NCBI RefSeq assembly: GCF_026015985.1
Contig: NZ_CP110389.1
Location: 2,512,001-2,576,000, forward strand
DNA from: Rhodopseudomonas sp. P2A-2r
Lineage (GTDB): Bacteria; Pseudomonadota; Alphaproteobacteria; Rhizobiales; Xanthobacteraceae
Direction of reading: 5' to 3'
DNA: 64,000 bases
The notes under the pieces were generated by a model that saw only the letters and a list, made by a program, of their open reading frames with translations, did no database searches and was not told where the DNA came from. The position numbers and the translations under genes are program-made. Positions 17,062 to 25,567 of this stretch are shown in pieces; within the stretch, counting starts at the first letter, position 1; each line of letters starts with the position of its first letter.

Positions 17062-18213
17062 ATGGCTGTCCATCGCCTCGGCATCATCATGAACGGCGTC
17101 ACTGGCCGCATGGGACTCAACCAGCATCTGGTGCGCTCGATCGTCGCGATCCGCGCGCAGGGCGGCGTGACCCTGAAGAACGGCGACCGCATGATGCCGG
17201 ATCCGATCCTGGTCGGGCGCAATGCCGAGAAGATCGAAGGCCTCGCCAAAAAGTACGGCATCGAGCGCTGGACCACCGATCTCGACGAGGCGTTGCAGAA
17301 CAAGGACGACACCATCTTCTTCGATGCCGCCACCACGCAGGCGCGGCCCGGCCTGCTCAACAAGGCGATCGCTGCCGGCAAGCACATCTATTGCGAGAAA
17401 CCGATTGCGACCAACCTTGCCGCCGCACTCGACGTCATCAAGCAGGCCAATGCCAAGGGCCTCAAGCACGGCACCGTGCAGGACAAGCTGTTCCTGCCCG
17501 GCCTGAAGAAGCTGGCGATGCTGCGCGACAGCGGCTTCTTCGGCAAGATGCTGTCGGTGCGCGGCGAGTTCGGCTACTGGGTGTTCGAAGGCGACTGGCA
17601 GGAAGCGCAGCGGCCGTCCTGGAACTACCGTGCCGAAGACGGCGGCGGCATGATCCTCGACATGGTCTGCCACTGGCGCTACGTACTCGACAATCTGTTC
17701 GGCGAAGTCGAGAGCCTGACCTGCCTCGGCACCACCGACATTCCGGCGCGCTGGGACGAGCAGGGCAAGAAGTACACGGCCACCGCCGATGACTCCGCTT
17801 ACGCCACCTTCAAGCTGAAGGGCGGCGTGATCGCCCACATGAACATGTCGTGGGCGACGCGCGTCTATCGCGACGATCTCGTCACCTTCCAGGTCGACGG
17901 CACCCATGGTTCGGCCGTCGCCGGCCTCAGCGAATGCATGATCCAGGCTCGCCAGGCGACTCCGCGGCCGGTGTGGAATCCCGACGAGAAGCGTACCCAC
18001 GACTTTTACGCCGACTGGCAGAAGGTGCCGGACAACGCCGTCTACGACAACGGCTTCAAGGAGCAGTGGGAGATGTTCATCCGCCACGTCTGCGAGGACG
18101 CGCCGTACAAGTACACGCTGCTGGAAGGCGCCAAGGGCGTGCAGCTTGTCGAATGCGCGCTGGAAAGCTGGAAAGAGCGCCGCTGGATCGATGTCCCCAC
18201 GCTCAAGGTCTGA
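17062..18213 (+). CDS. Gfo/Idh/MocA family oxidoreductase
   Basis: 383 residues. The N-terminal Rossmann domain has GIIMNGVTGRMGLNQHLVRSI, then the family marker GKHIYCEKPIATNLAAALDVIKQANAKGLKHGTVQ with the catalytic Lys of EKP. The C-terminal alpha/beta domain includes GGGMILDMVCHWRYVLDNLFG. These enzymes oxidise or reduce a hydroxyl of sugars, inositols or glycosides with NAD(P). AGGAG upstream supports ATG 17062, although the frame is open much further. It lies 2 bp after the enolase-superfamily gene. Confidence 0.92.
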   Translation: MAVHRLGIIMNGVTGRMGLNQHLVRSIVAIRAQGGVTLKNGDRMMPDPILVGRNAEKIEGLAKKYGIERWTTDLDEALQNKDDTIFFDAATTQARPGLLNKAIAAGKHIYCEKPIATNLAAALDVIKQANAKGLKHGTVQDKLFLPGLKKLAMLRDSGFFGKMLSVRGEFGYWVFEGDWQEAQRPSWNYRAEDGGGMILDMVCHWRYVLDNLFGEVESLTCLGTTDIPARWDEQGKKYTATADDSAYATFKLKGGVIAHMNMSWATRVYRDDLVTFQVDGTHGSAVAGLSECMIQARQATPRPVWNPDEKRTHDFYADWQKVPDNAVYDNGFKEQWEMFIRHVCEDAPYKYTLLEGAKGVQLVECALESWKERRWIDVPTLKV

Positions 18214-18219
18214 GGTCGC

Positions 18220-19413
18220 ATGATGAACAAGCCAGTCCAACCCATGTCGTCATTGTCGCTGAAGCTGCCGAAGGCCGATCGTTCGCTTGAAACCTATCGG
18301 CTGGCGGCGTCACGCAGTTTTCCCGCGAAGCTCACGGGCACGCTGAACCGCGTGGCGTTCTCGGCCGCCCATGTGGTGGCCGATCCGCTGGCCGAGGGCG
18401 ATCCGTGGCTGACCGCGGCGATCGACTGGGACCGCACCATCGCGTTTCGCGAGCACATCTGGGACCTCGGCCTCGGCGTGGCCGAGGCGATGGACACCGC
18501 GCAGCGCGGCATGGGGCTGGACTGGCCGACCTCGCTGGAACTGATCAGGCGTTCGGTGGCGGCGGCCAGGCCGCGCGGCGGTCTGGTATTTTCCGGCGCC
18601 GGCACCGATCATCTCGCGGTGGAAGATGCTAGGTCGCTCGACGACGTGATCCACGCCTATGAGGAGCAGATCGCAGCGGTCGAGAAGGCCGGCGGCCGCA
18701 TTATCCTGATGGCCTCGCGGGCGCTGGCCAAGCTCGGCAAGAGTGCCGAGGATTACGGTCGCGTCTATGACCGCGTGCTGTCGCAGGTCAGTCAGCCCGT
18801 GATCATCCATTGGCTCGGCGACATGTTCGATCCGGCACTGGCGAACTACTGGGGCACGTCCAGCCTCGACGCGGCCATGGACATCGCGGTGGACGTCATC
18901 AACCGCAACGCCGCCAAGGTCGATGGCGTCAAGGTGTCGCTGCTCGACGCGCAGCGCGAGATCGACATGCGCCGCCGGCTTGTGCCGGAAGTGAAAATGT
19001 ATACCGGCGACGATTTCAACTATGCCGAACTGATCGCCGGCGACGACAAGGGTTTTTCCCACGCGCTTCTGGGCATCTTCGACGCCATCGCGCCGGCGGC
19101 ATCCTATGCGCTGTCGCGGCTGGCGGCGGGGGATGAAAAAGGCTTTCGCGACGTACTCGGCCCGACCGTGCCGTTGTCGCGGCATATCTTCAAGGCGCCG
19201 ACGCGCTTCTACAAGACTGGCATCGTGTTCATGGCCTATCTCAACGGCCACCAGGACCATTTCACCATGATCGGTGGGCAGGAGAGCACGCGCTCGACGC
19301 TGCATCTGGCCGAACTGTTCCGACTCGCCGACCAGGCCGGACTGTTGTCGAATCCGGAAAAGGCGACGCAGCGGATGAAGGCGATTTTGGCAACTCGCGG
19401 GATCGAAGCCTGA
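18220..19413 (+). CDS. DUF993 family protein, dihydrodipicolinate-synthase-like aldolase fold
   Basis: 397 residues from ATG 18220 (a second ATG follows at 18223). VFSGAGTDHLAVEDARSLDDVIHAYEEQIAAVEKAGGRIILMASRALAKLG, QPVIIHWLGDMFDPALANYWG and DGVKVSLLDAQREIDMRRRLVPEVKMYTGDDFNYAELIAGD mark PF06187/DUF993, related to class I aldolases; KVSLLD may hold the Schiff-base Lys. No reaction is established for the family to my knowledge. It sits between a Gfo/Idh dehydrogenase and a TIM-barrel isomerase and overlaps the latter by one base, so it may cleave the product of those steps. Confidence 0.88.
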   Translation: MMNKPVQPMSSLSLKLPKADRSLETYRLAASRSFPAKLTGTLNRVAFSAAHVVADPLAEGDPWLTAAIDWDRTIAFREHIWDLGLGVAEAMDTAQRGMGLDWPTSLELIRRSVAAARPRGGLVFSGAGTDHLAVEDARSLDDVIHAYEEQIAAVEKAGGRIILMASRALAKLGKSAEDYGRVYDRVLSQVSQPVIIHWLGDMFDPALANYWGTSSLDAAMDIAVDVINRNAAKVDGVKVSLLDAQREIDMRRRLVPEVKMYTGDDFNYAELIAGDDKGFSHALLGIFDAIAPAASYALSRLAAGDEKGFRDVLGPTVPLSRHIFKAPTRFYKTGIVFMAYLNGHQDHFTMIGGQESTRSTLHLAELFRLADQAGLLSNPEKATQRMKAILATRGIEA

Positions 19414-20276
19414 TGCGCGATTTCTCTGGGGATCATCGCTGGCTGTCGCTGAACACCGCCACCGTCCGCAAGCAGGGCGACCTCGCCGAGATAGTCGATG
19501 CCTGCGCCAGGCATGGCATCCGTGCCATCGATCCGTGGCGCGACCAGGTTGCTTCCATCGGGCTCGATCGCGCCGCGAAGGTGATCCGGGACGCAGGCAT
19601 CGAGTTGTCCGGCTACTGTCGCGGTGGCATGTTCGTCTCCGACGAGGCGCATCGCCAGCAGCAGCGCGATGACAACCGTCGCTGCGTCGACGAAGCCGTG
19701 GCATTGAAAGCGCCGTGCATCGTGCTGGTGGTGGGCGGCTTGCCGCAATATTCGCGGCCAGGAAGTAGCCCATCGAAAAATATCGCGAACGCGCGCGCCC
19801 AGGTCGAAGACGGCATTGCGGAGATGATGGACTACGCCAAGCAGGCCGGCATGCCGCTGGCCATCGAGCCGCTGCATCCGGCCTATGCCGGCGACCGCGC
19901 CTGCGTCAATACGACGGAGCAGGCGCTGGACATCTGCGACCGGCTCGACCCCAACCGCACGGGCATGCTCGGCGTCGCGCTCGACGTCTATCACATCTGG
20001 TGGGATCCGGAGCTGCCGCCGCAGATCGTTCGCGCGGGCAAGGACCGGTTGATGGCGTTCCACGTCTGCGACTGGCTGGTGCCGACCAAGGACATCCTCA
20101 ACGACCGCGGCATGATGGGCGACGGGGTCATCGACATCAAGTCGGTGCGCGCGGCGGTCGAGGCGCAGGGCTTCGCCGGCTATTCGGAGATCGAGATCTT
20201 TTCCGAGAGCTGGTGGGGCAGGCCGATGGACGATGTGCTGGAGACATGTATCGCCAGACACAAGACGGTCGTTTAA
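19413..20276 (+). CDS. Sugar phosphate isomerase/epimerase family protein (AP2Ec TIM barrel)
   Basis: 287 residues, the standard length of the xylose-isomerase-like TIM barrel. Metal-ligand motifs appear in AIEPLHPAYAG (Glu), GVALDVYHIWWDPEL (Asp, His), AFHVCDW (His) and GYSEIEIFSESWW (Glu). Members isomerise or epimerise keto sugars and related acids. It begins inside the stop codon of the DUF993 gene (TGATG), so translation is coupled, and it is the last gene of the operon that starts at 12889. Confidence 0.92.
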   Translation: MRDFSGDHRWLSLNTATVRKQGDLAEIVDACARHGIRAIDPWRDQVASIGLDRAAKVIRDAGIELSGYCRGGMFVSDEAHRQQQRDDNRRCVDEAVALKAPCIVLVVGGLPQYSRPGSSPSKNIANARAQVEDGIAEMMDYAKQAGMPLAIEPLHPAYAGDRACVNTTEQALDICDRLDPNRTGMLGVALDVYHIWWDPELPPQIVRAGKDRLMAFHVCDWLVPTKDILNDRGMMGDGVIDIKSVRAAVEAQGFAGYSEIEIFSESWWGRPMDDVLETCIARHKTVV

Positions 20277-20323
20277 TATCGGAGCGCCTGCGTGATTCTA
20301 CCTTGGTGCATCGCATCATTTCG

Positions 20324-20363
20324 TTGACTTTTGCTCAAGTGAGTGGTTACTCACAATATGAGC
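20324..20363 (+). promoter_or_regulatory. Likely promoter and self-operator of the TetR/RND efflux operon
   Basis: A -35-like TTGACT (20324-20329) precedes an inverted repeat GTGAGT-GGTT-ACTCAC (20339-20354), with outer arms GCTCA (20333-20337) and TGAGC (20359-20363). The palindrome lies at the ATG of the TetR gene, as expected for autoregulation. No convincing -10 box is visible at standard spacing. Confidence 0.5.
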
Positions 20364-21059
20364 AGTTTACGGATGACCCATGACCTCCGGCGGGAGCTGA
20401 TCCTGAGCGCGGCGAAGCGTTGCTTCGCGCGCAATGGATTCGCCGGCACCACGACCAAGAGCGTGGCGGCGGCGGCGAAGATTTCCGAAGGCCTGTTGTT
20501 CAAACATTTCCCGACCAAATCGGCGCTGTACGCCGAAATTCTCGCCGAGGAGTGCGATGCCGATCCGGAGCTGAACAAGCTGCTGGGGCTACCGCCGTCG
20601 ACGGCCACGCTGGTGGTGCTGATTCGCGGCATGGTCGGGCATTTCCTGGAGATCTCCGAACACCCGGACCAGGAGGAAGCGCAGCGCATGCGGCTGATGA
20701 TCATCAGCCACCTCGATGACGGCGAGTTCGCCCGCCTGCTGTTCAACAAGATCAACGAGTTGATCGGACCGGCCTTCACGGCAGCCTTCGAGCAGGCCGT
20801 TCTGGCCGACGACGCCGTGCGCGGCACCGGCGAGCCGATCAACCTGTTCTGGTTCGCGCACCACACGGTGATGATGGCGGCGCTGTCGCGACTGCCCGCG
20901 GTGCCGTGCCTGTCCTATGCCCATGCGGCCGATCTCGACCGGCAGCTGTGTGAATTTATCCTTCGCGGTATTGGTCTTAAAGAAACGGCAATTGCATCGC
21001 ATCTGGACCGCGCGTTAGCGGCGGATCTGGTGCAGCCGGCAACGACAGAAAGCGCATGA
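20358..21059 (+). CDS. TetR/AcrR family transcriptional regulator
   Basis: About 233 residues from ATG 20358; GTG 20343 and ATG 20373 are alternatives in frame. The DNA-binding region is LRRELILSAAKRCFARNGFAGTTTKSVAAAAKISEGLLFKHFPTKSALYAEIL, followed by an all-helical ligand domain. It is 1 bp upstream of the RND adaptor gene, so it is almost certainly the local repressor of the efflux pump; a palindrome overlaps its own start. The inducer is unknown. Confidence 0.93.
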   Translation: MSSLRMTHDLRRELILSAAKRCFARNGFAGTTTKSVAAAAKISEGLLFKHFPTKSALYAEILAEECDADPELNKLLGLPPSTATLVVLIRGMVGHFLEISEHPDQEEAQRMRLMIISHLDDGEFARLLFNKINELIGPAFTAAFEQAVLADDAVRGTGEPINLFWFAHHTVMMAALSRLPAVPCLSYAHAADLDRQLCEFILRGIGLKETAIASHLDRALAADLVQPATTESA

Positions 21060-21060
21060 C

Positions 21061-22254
21061 ATGACGATCACCACACAAGCCAGTGCGGCGCCGCGCGCCA
21101 CCGTCGAGAAGCCGCGCCCGCGTCCGGTGCGCATGATCAAATGGTTCATCATCGTCGGCCTGCTGCTGGCACTGCTGGTCGGCGCGCTGGTTGGCTTCAA
21201 TTCGTTCCGCGCCATGAAGATTGCGGAGTTCTTCGCCAACAACAAGCCGCCGCCGACCCTGGTCACCGCGGCCGAGGCAAAGTCCGAAGTGATTCCAAAC
21301 CTGATCAACGCCGTCGGCGATCTCGCCGCCGTGCATCAGGTCAACGTCACCTCCGACGTCAACGGCCGCATCACCGACATCATGTTCAAGGCGGGCTCCA
21401 CGGTGAAGGCCGGCACGCCGCTGGTGCAGCTGTTCGACGCCCCCGATCAGGGCGATCTCGCCAGCTTCAAGGCCCAGGCCAAGGTGGCGGAATTGAACCT
21501 CGATCGCGCCAAGCAGTTGGCCGCGCGCCAGTTCGGCCCGCAGGCGACGGTGGACACCGCGCAGGCTGCCTATGACCAGGCGCAGGCAGGCATTGCCAAG
21601 ACCGAAGCGGTGATCTCGCAGAAGCTCGTGCGCGCGGCATTCGACGGCGTGCTCGGCACCCGCCGCGTCGAGGTCGGACAGTATCTCACCGCCGGCACCC
21701 AGATCGTGTCGTTGACGGATCTGTCCGCCGTGTTCGCTAACTTCACGGTCACCGAGAAGGATTCGGGAACGCTCAAGGTCGGCCAGGTCGTGCGCATCTC
21801 CGTCGATGCCTATCCCGGCCGCAAGTTCGAAGGGGCGCTGACGACCATCGAACCGCAGATCAGCGCCGACACCCGCAATATCCGCGTGCAGGCGACGATC
21901 CAGAACCCCGAGGGCATTCTGAAGCCCGGCATGTTCGCCACCACCACGGTGGTGCTGCCGGACAAGCCGGCCGTGATCACGGTGCCGGAAACCGCAGTGG
22001 ACTACACGCTGTACGGCGACTCGGTCTACCTGATCACCGAGAAGAAGACCGACGACGGCAAGACCAGCCTCAATGCCGTGCGCACCTTTGTGAAGACCGG
22101 CGATCGCATCGATGGTCGCGCTGTCATCGTCCGCGGGCTGAACCCCGGCGACAAGGTGGTGCAGGTCGGCCAGCTCAAGCTGCAGTCCGGTGCCGCGGTG
22201 GCGATCTCGACCGACCCTGCGCCGCAGATTCCGGCGAAGGCGCCGCTGAACTGA
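21061..22254 (+). CDS. RND efflux periplasmic adaptor subunit (membrane fusion protein)
   Basis: 397 residues. One N-terminal hydrophobic anchor (MIKWFIIVGLLLALLVGALVGF, about residues 22-45) is followed by the lipoyl half-motifs (HQVNVTSDVNGRITDIMFKAGSTVKAGTPLVQL and VRAAFDGVLGTRRVEVGQYLTAGTQIVSL) around a short helical hairpin, then beta-barrel and membrane-proximal domains. It links the inner-membrane pump to an outer-membrane channel, which is not encoded here. The gene is co-transcribed with the TetR gene (1 bp apart) and the pump gene. Confidence 0.95.
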   Translation: MTITTQASAAPRATVEKPRPRPVRMIKWFIIVGLLLALLVGALVGFNSFRAMKIAEFFANNKPPPTLVTAAEAKSEVIPNLINAVGDLAAVHQVNVTSDVNGRITDIMFKAGSTVKAGTPLVQLFDAPDQGDLASFKAQAKVAELNLDRAKQLAARQFGPQATVDTAQAAYDQAQAGIAKTEAVISQKLVRAAFDGVLGTRRVEVGQYLTAGTQIVSLTDLSAVFANFTVTEKDSGTLKVGQVVRISVDAYPGRKFEGALTTIEPQISADTRNIRVQATIQNPEGILKPGMFATTTVVLPDKPAVITVPETAVDYTLYGDSVYLITEKKTDDGKTSLNAVRTFVKTGDRIDGRAVIVRGLNPGDKVVQVGQLKLQSGAAVAISTDPAPQIPAKAPLN

Positions 22255-22262
22255 TACGGTCG

Positions 22263-22289
22263 AACGGATCGCGCCGTGCGCGATCCGTT
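22263..22289 (+). other. Intergenic hairpin between the RND adaptor and pump genes
   Basis: AACGGATCGCG pairs perfectly with CGCGATCCGTT across a 5-nt loop CCGTG. Only a TTT-like stretch follows, so it is a weak terminator at best. It lies in the 116-bp gap inside the efflux operon and could act as an attenuator or stabilise the adaptor mRNA. Confidence 0.6.
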
Positions 22290-22370
22290 TCCGGCGATTT
22301 GTTGAATCAATTCTCGCATCGATGCGCGGCCGTTGAGGCCGGCGTCGGATGCCGGTGACGGAGCGTCGCA

Positions 22371-25300
22371 ATGGTTTTCACGGACATCTTCATCAAGCGC
22401 CCGGTGCTGGCGCTGGTGGTCAGCCTGCTGATCCTGCTGATCGGCTTCAAGGCCGCCACCAGCCTGCCGATCCGGCAATATCCCAAGCTGTCGAACACCG
22501 TGATCACCATCACCACGGTGTATCCCGGCGCGTCGCCGGACCTGATGCAGGGGTTCATCACCACGCCCATCGAGCAGGCCGTCGTTGCCGCCGAAGGCCT
22601 GGACTACATGACCTCGGCCTCGACCCAGGGCCAGAGCCTGATCTCGGTCTACGTCAAGCTGAACAACGATCCCAACGCCGCGCTCACCGAAGTGCTGTCG
22701 AAGGTCAACTCGGTCAAGTACCTGATCCCGAAAGAGGCCAACGATCCGGTGATCGTCAAGTCGACCGGCTCGACCACCGCGGTGATGTATCTCGGGTTTT
22801 CCAGCGAAGAGCTGTCAGGCTCGGCGATTTCCGATTACCTGACGCGCGCAGTGCAGCCGGTGCTGTCCACCGTCGACGGCGTCGCCTCGGCCGACATCCT
22901 CGGCGGCCAGACCTTCGCGATGCGGCTGTGGCTCGACCCGGTGCGCATGCAGGGTCGCGGCGTTTCGCCGGATGACGTCACCGCGGCGATCCGCGCCAAC
23001 AACTTCCAGTCCGCGGCCGGTCAGACCAAGGGCTACTACATCATCTCCAACGTCACCGCGAATACCGATCTGCAGAATGTCGATCAGTTCAAGCGGATGA
23101 CCATCAAGGCCAAGGACGGCGGCTTCGTGCGCATCGAGGATGTCGCCACCGTCGAGCTGGCGGCGCAAACCGCCGATGCCAGCGTGGCCTTCAACGGCGA
23201 GCGCGCGATCTTCATCGGCGTCCAGTCGACCCCGCAGGGCAATCCGCTCAACATCGTGGCGGGCGTGCGCAAGCTGTTCCCCGAGCTGGAGCGCAACCTG
23301 CCGCCGTCGCTGAAGATGAAGGTGGCCTACGATTCCACCAAGTTCATCACCTCTTCAATCAACGAGGTCGAACACACGCTGATCGAGGCGGTCGGCATCG
23401 TCATCGTGGTGATCTTCCTGTTCCTCGCCTCGTTCCGTTCGGTCATCATCCCGGTGGTCACCATCCCGCTGTCGCTGGTCGGCGTCTGCAGCCTGATGCT
23501 GGTGATGGGCTTCTCCATCAACATGCTGACCCTGCTGGCCATGGTGCTGGCGATCGGCCTGGTGGTCGACGACGCCATCGTGGTGGTGGAGAACATCCAT
23601 CGTCATCTCGAGGAGGGCAAGTCGCCGGTGCAGGCCTCGCTGGAGGGTGCCCGCGAAATCGTCGGCCCGGTGATCTCCATGACCATCACGCTGGCGGCGG
23701 TCTACGCGCCGATCGGCTTCCTCGGCGGCCTCACCGGCGCGCTGTTCCGCGAGTTTGCCTTCACGCTGGCCGGCTCGGTGATCGTCTCCGGTGTGATCGC
23801 GCTGACGCTGTCGCCGATGATGTGTTCGGTGCTGCTGAAGCAGGAGGAGCCGGGCTGGTTCGCCAAGAAGGTCGATATGGTGTTCGGCGCCACCACGCGC
23901 TGGTACGGCCGTCAGCTCGACCGTTCGCTGGATTACCGTCCGATCACCGCGCTGTTCGCCGTCGTGATCCTCGGCCTCGTGGTGTTCATGTATCAGCATA
24001 CGTCGAAGGAACTGGCGCCCGAGGAAGATCAGGGCATCCTGTTCGCTGTGACCAAGGCGCCGAAATACGCCAACATCGATTATGCCGACTTCTATAGCGA
24101 CAAGATGGACAAGGTCTTCCAGACGTTCCCGGAAACCGATCTGCGCTTCATCATCAACGGCACCAACGGTCCCTCCAACGGCATTGCCGGCATGGCGCTG
24201 AAGCCGTGGGACGAGCGCACGCGCTCGACCACCAAGCTGAAGCCGCTGGTGCAGGCCGAGCTCAGCAAGATCGAGGGCGTCAATGCCTTCGCCTTCAACC
24301 TGCCGGCGCTGCCCGGCGGACCGGGCGGCCTGCCGATCCAGATGGTGATCAACTCCACCAATGGCTTCCAGTCGGTCTATGAGGAGATGAACAAGCTCAA
24401 GGACGCCGCGCGCAAGAGCGGTCTGTTCATCGTCGCTGATAGCGACCTCGACTACAACCAGCCGGTGGTCAAGGTGAAGGTCAACCGCAACAAGGCCAAC
24501 GACCTCGGCGTCACTATGGCGAGCATCGGCAGCACGCTGTCGACGCTGCTCGGCGGCAACTACACCAACCGCTTCAACCTCGAGGGGCGCTCCTACCAGG
24601 TCATTCCGCAGGTGCCGCGCGCGTTGCGGATTTCGCAGGACTCGCTGGCAAATTACTATGTTGCGAGCACGTCCGGTCAGCAGATCCCGCTATCGACGCT
24701 GGTCACCGTGGAAACCGCCACCAACCCCAACGCCCTGTCGCACTACAACCAGCTGAATTCGGCGACCTTCCAGGCCGTTCCGATGCCAGGCGTCACCGTC
24801 GGTGCCGCGGTCGACTTCCTGGAGAGCGCGGCCAAGCAGTTGCCGTCCGGCTTCAACCACGACTACCTCGCGGATTCCAGGCAGTACGTGCAGGAAGGCA
24901 ACCAGCTCGCTATCGCCTTCGGCTTTGCGCTGATCATCATCTTCCTGGTGCTGGCGGCGCAATTCGAGTCGCTGCGCGATCCGCTGGTGATCATGATCTC
25001 GGTGCCGATGGCGATCTCGGGCGCGCTGATCCCGCTATTCTTCGGTGTGGCGACGATCAACATCTACACCCAGGTCGGCCTGCTCACGCTGGTCGGACTG
25101 ATCTCCAAGCACGGCATCCTGATGGTGGAGTTCGCCAACGAGCTGCAGCTGAAGGAAGGCCTCGACAAGCGCTCGGCCATCGAGATGTCGGCCCGCGTGC
25201 GTCTGCGCCCGATCCTGATGACCACGGCGGCCATGGTCACCGGCCTGCTGCCGCTGCTGACCGCAGCGGGTGCCGGTGCGGCCAGTCGGTTCTCGATCGG

Positions 25301-25472
25301 TCTTGTGGTGGTGTCCGGCATGATGATCGGCACGCTGTTCACGCTGTTCGTGCTGCCGGCGGTTTACGTCGCGATCGCCACCGATCATCGCGCCGGCAAG
25401 GAATCGCAGCGCGCGAAGGAGATCGAGGAGTTCGACATGCAGCATTCCTCGCCGGCGCTGCGGCCGACCTGA
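22371..25472 (+). CDS. RND efflux inner-membrane pump (HAE1 family)
   Basis: 1033 residues, the full length for AcrB/MexB-type pumps. The N-terminus FTDIFIKRPVLALVVSLLILLIG is the typical first helix. The proton-relay pair is intact in GLVVDDAIVVVENIHR on TM4, and the second half ends with GLISKHGILMVEFANELQ and RPILMTTAAMVTGLLPLL. Two large periplasmic loops lie between TM1-TM2 and TM7-TM8. It should export hydrophobic or amphiphilic compounds using the proton gradient, with the adaptor upstream. A strong terminator closes the operon. Confidence 0.96.
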   Translation: MVFTDIFIKRPVLALVVSLLILLIGFKAATSLPIRQYPKLSNTVITITTVYPGASPDLMQGFITTPIEQAVVAAEGLDYMTSASTQGQSLISVYVKLNNDPNAALTEVLSKVNSVKYLIPKEANDPVIVKSTGSTTAVMYLGFSSEELSGSAISDYLTRAVQPVLSTVDGVASADILGGQTFAMRLWLDPVRMQGRGVSPDDVTAAIRANNFQSAAGQTKGYYIISNVTANTDLQNVDQFKRMTIKAKDGGFVRIEDVATVELAAQTADASVAFNGERAIFIGVQSTPQGNPLNIVAGVRKLFPELERNLPPSLKMKVAYDSTKFITSSINEVEHTLIEAVGIVIVVIFLFLASFRSVIIPVVTIPLSLVGVCSLMLVMGFSINMLTLLAMVLAIGLVVDDAIVVVENIHRHLEEGKSPVQASLEGAREIVGPVISMTITLAAVYAPIGFLGGLTGALFREFAFTLAGSVIVSGVIALTLSPMMCSVLLKQEEPGWFAKKVDMVFGATTRWYGRQLDRSLDYRPITALFAVVILGLVVFMYQHTSKELAPEEDQGILFAVTKAPKYANIDYADFYSDKMDKVFQTFPETDLRFIINGTNGPSNGIAGMALKPWDERTRSTTKLKPLVQAELSKIEGVNAFAFNLPALPGGPGGLPIQMVINSTNGFQSVYEEMNKLKDAARKSGLFIVADSDLDYNQPVVKVKVNRNKANDLGVTMASIGSTLSTLLGGNYTNRFNLEGRSYQVIPQVPRALRISQDSLANYYVASTSGQQIPLSTLVTVETATNPNALSHYNQLNSATFQAVPMPGVTVGAAVDFLESAAKQLPSGFNHDYLADSRQYVQEGNQLAIAFGFALIIIFLVLAAQFESLRDPLVIMISVPMAISGALIPLFFGVATINIYTQVGLLTLVGLISKHGILMVEFANELQLKEGLDKRSAIEMSARVRLRPILMTTAAMVTGLLPLLTAAGAGAASRFSIGLVVVSGMMIGTLFTLFVLPAVYVAIATDHRAGKESQRAKEIEEFDMQHSSPALRPT

Positions 25473-25501
25473 GCTTGCGAGAGCGGATTCTTTGAGGTTT
25501 G

Positions 25502-25538
25502 ATGGCGGATCGAACATCGTTCGATCCGCCATTTCTTT
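25502..25538 (+). terminator. Rho-independent terminator of the RND efflux operon
   Basis: A perfect 14-bp stem (ATGGCGGATCGAAC with GTTCGATCCGCCAT) around a 3-nt loop ATC runs into TTTCTTT. It is 30 bp after the pump stop codon. Confidence 0.85.
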
Positions 25539-25567
25539 GTGTGCTTTCGCAATCGACAGGAATCCCC

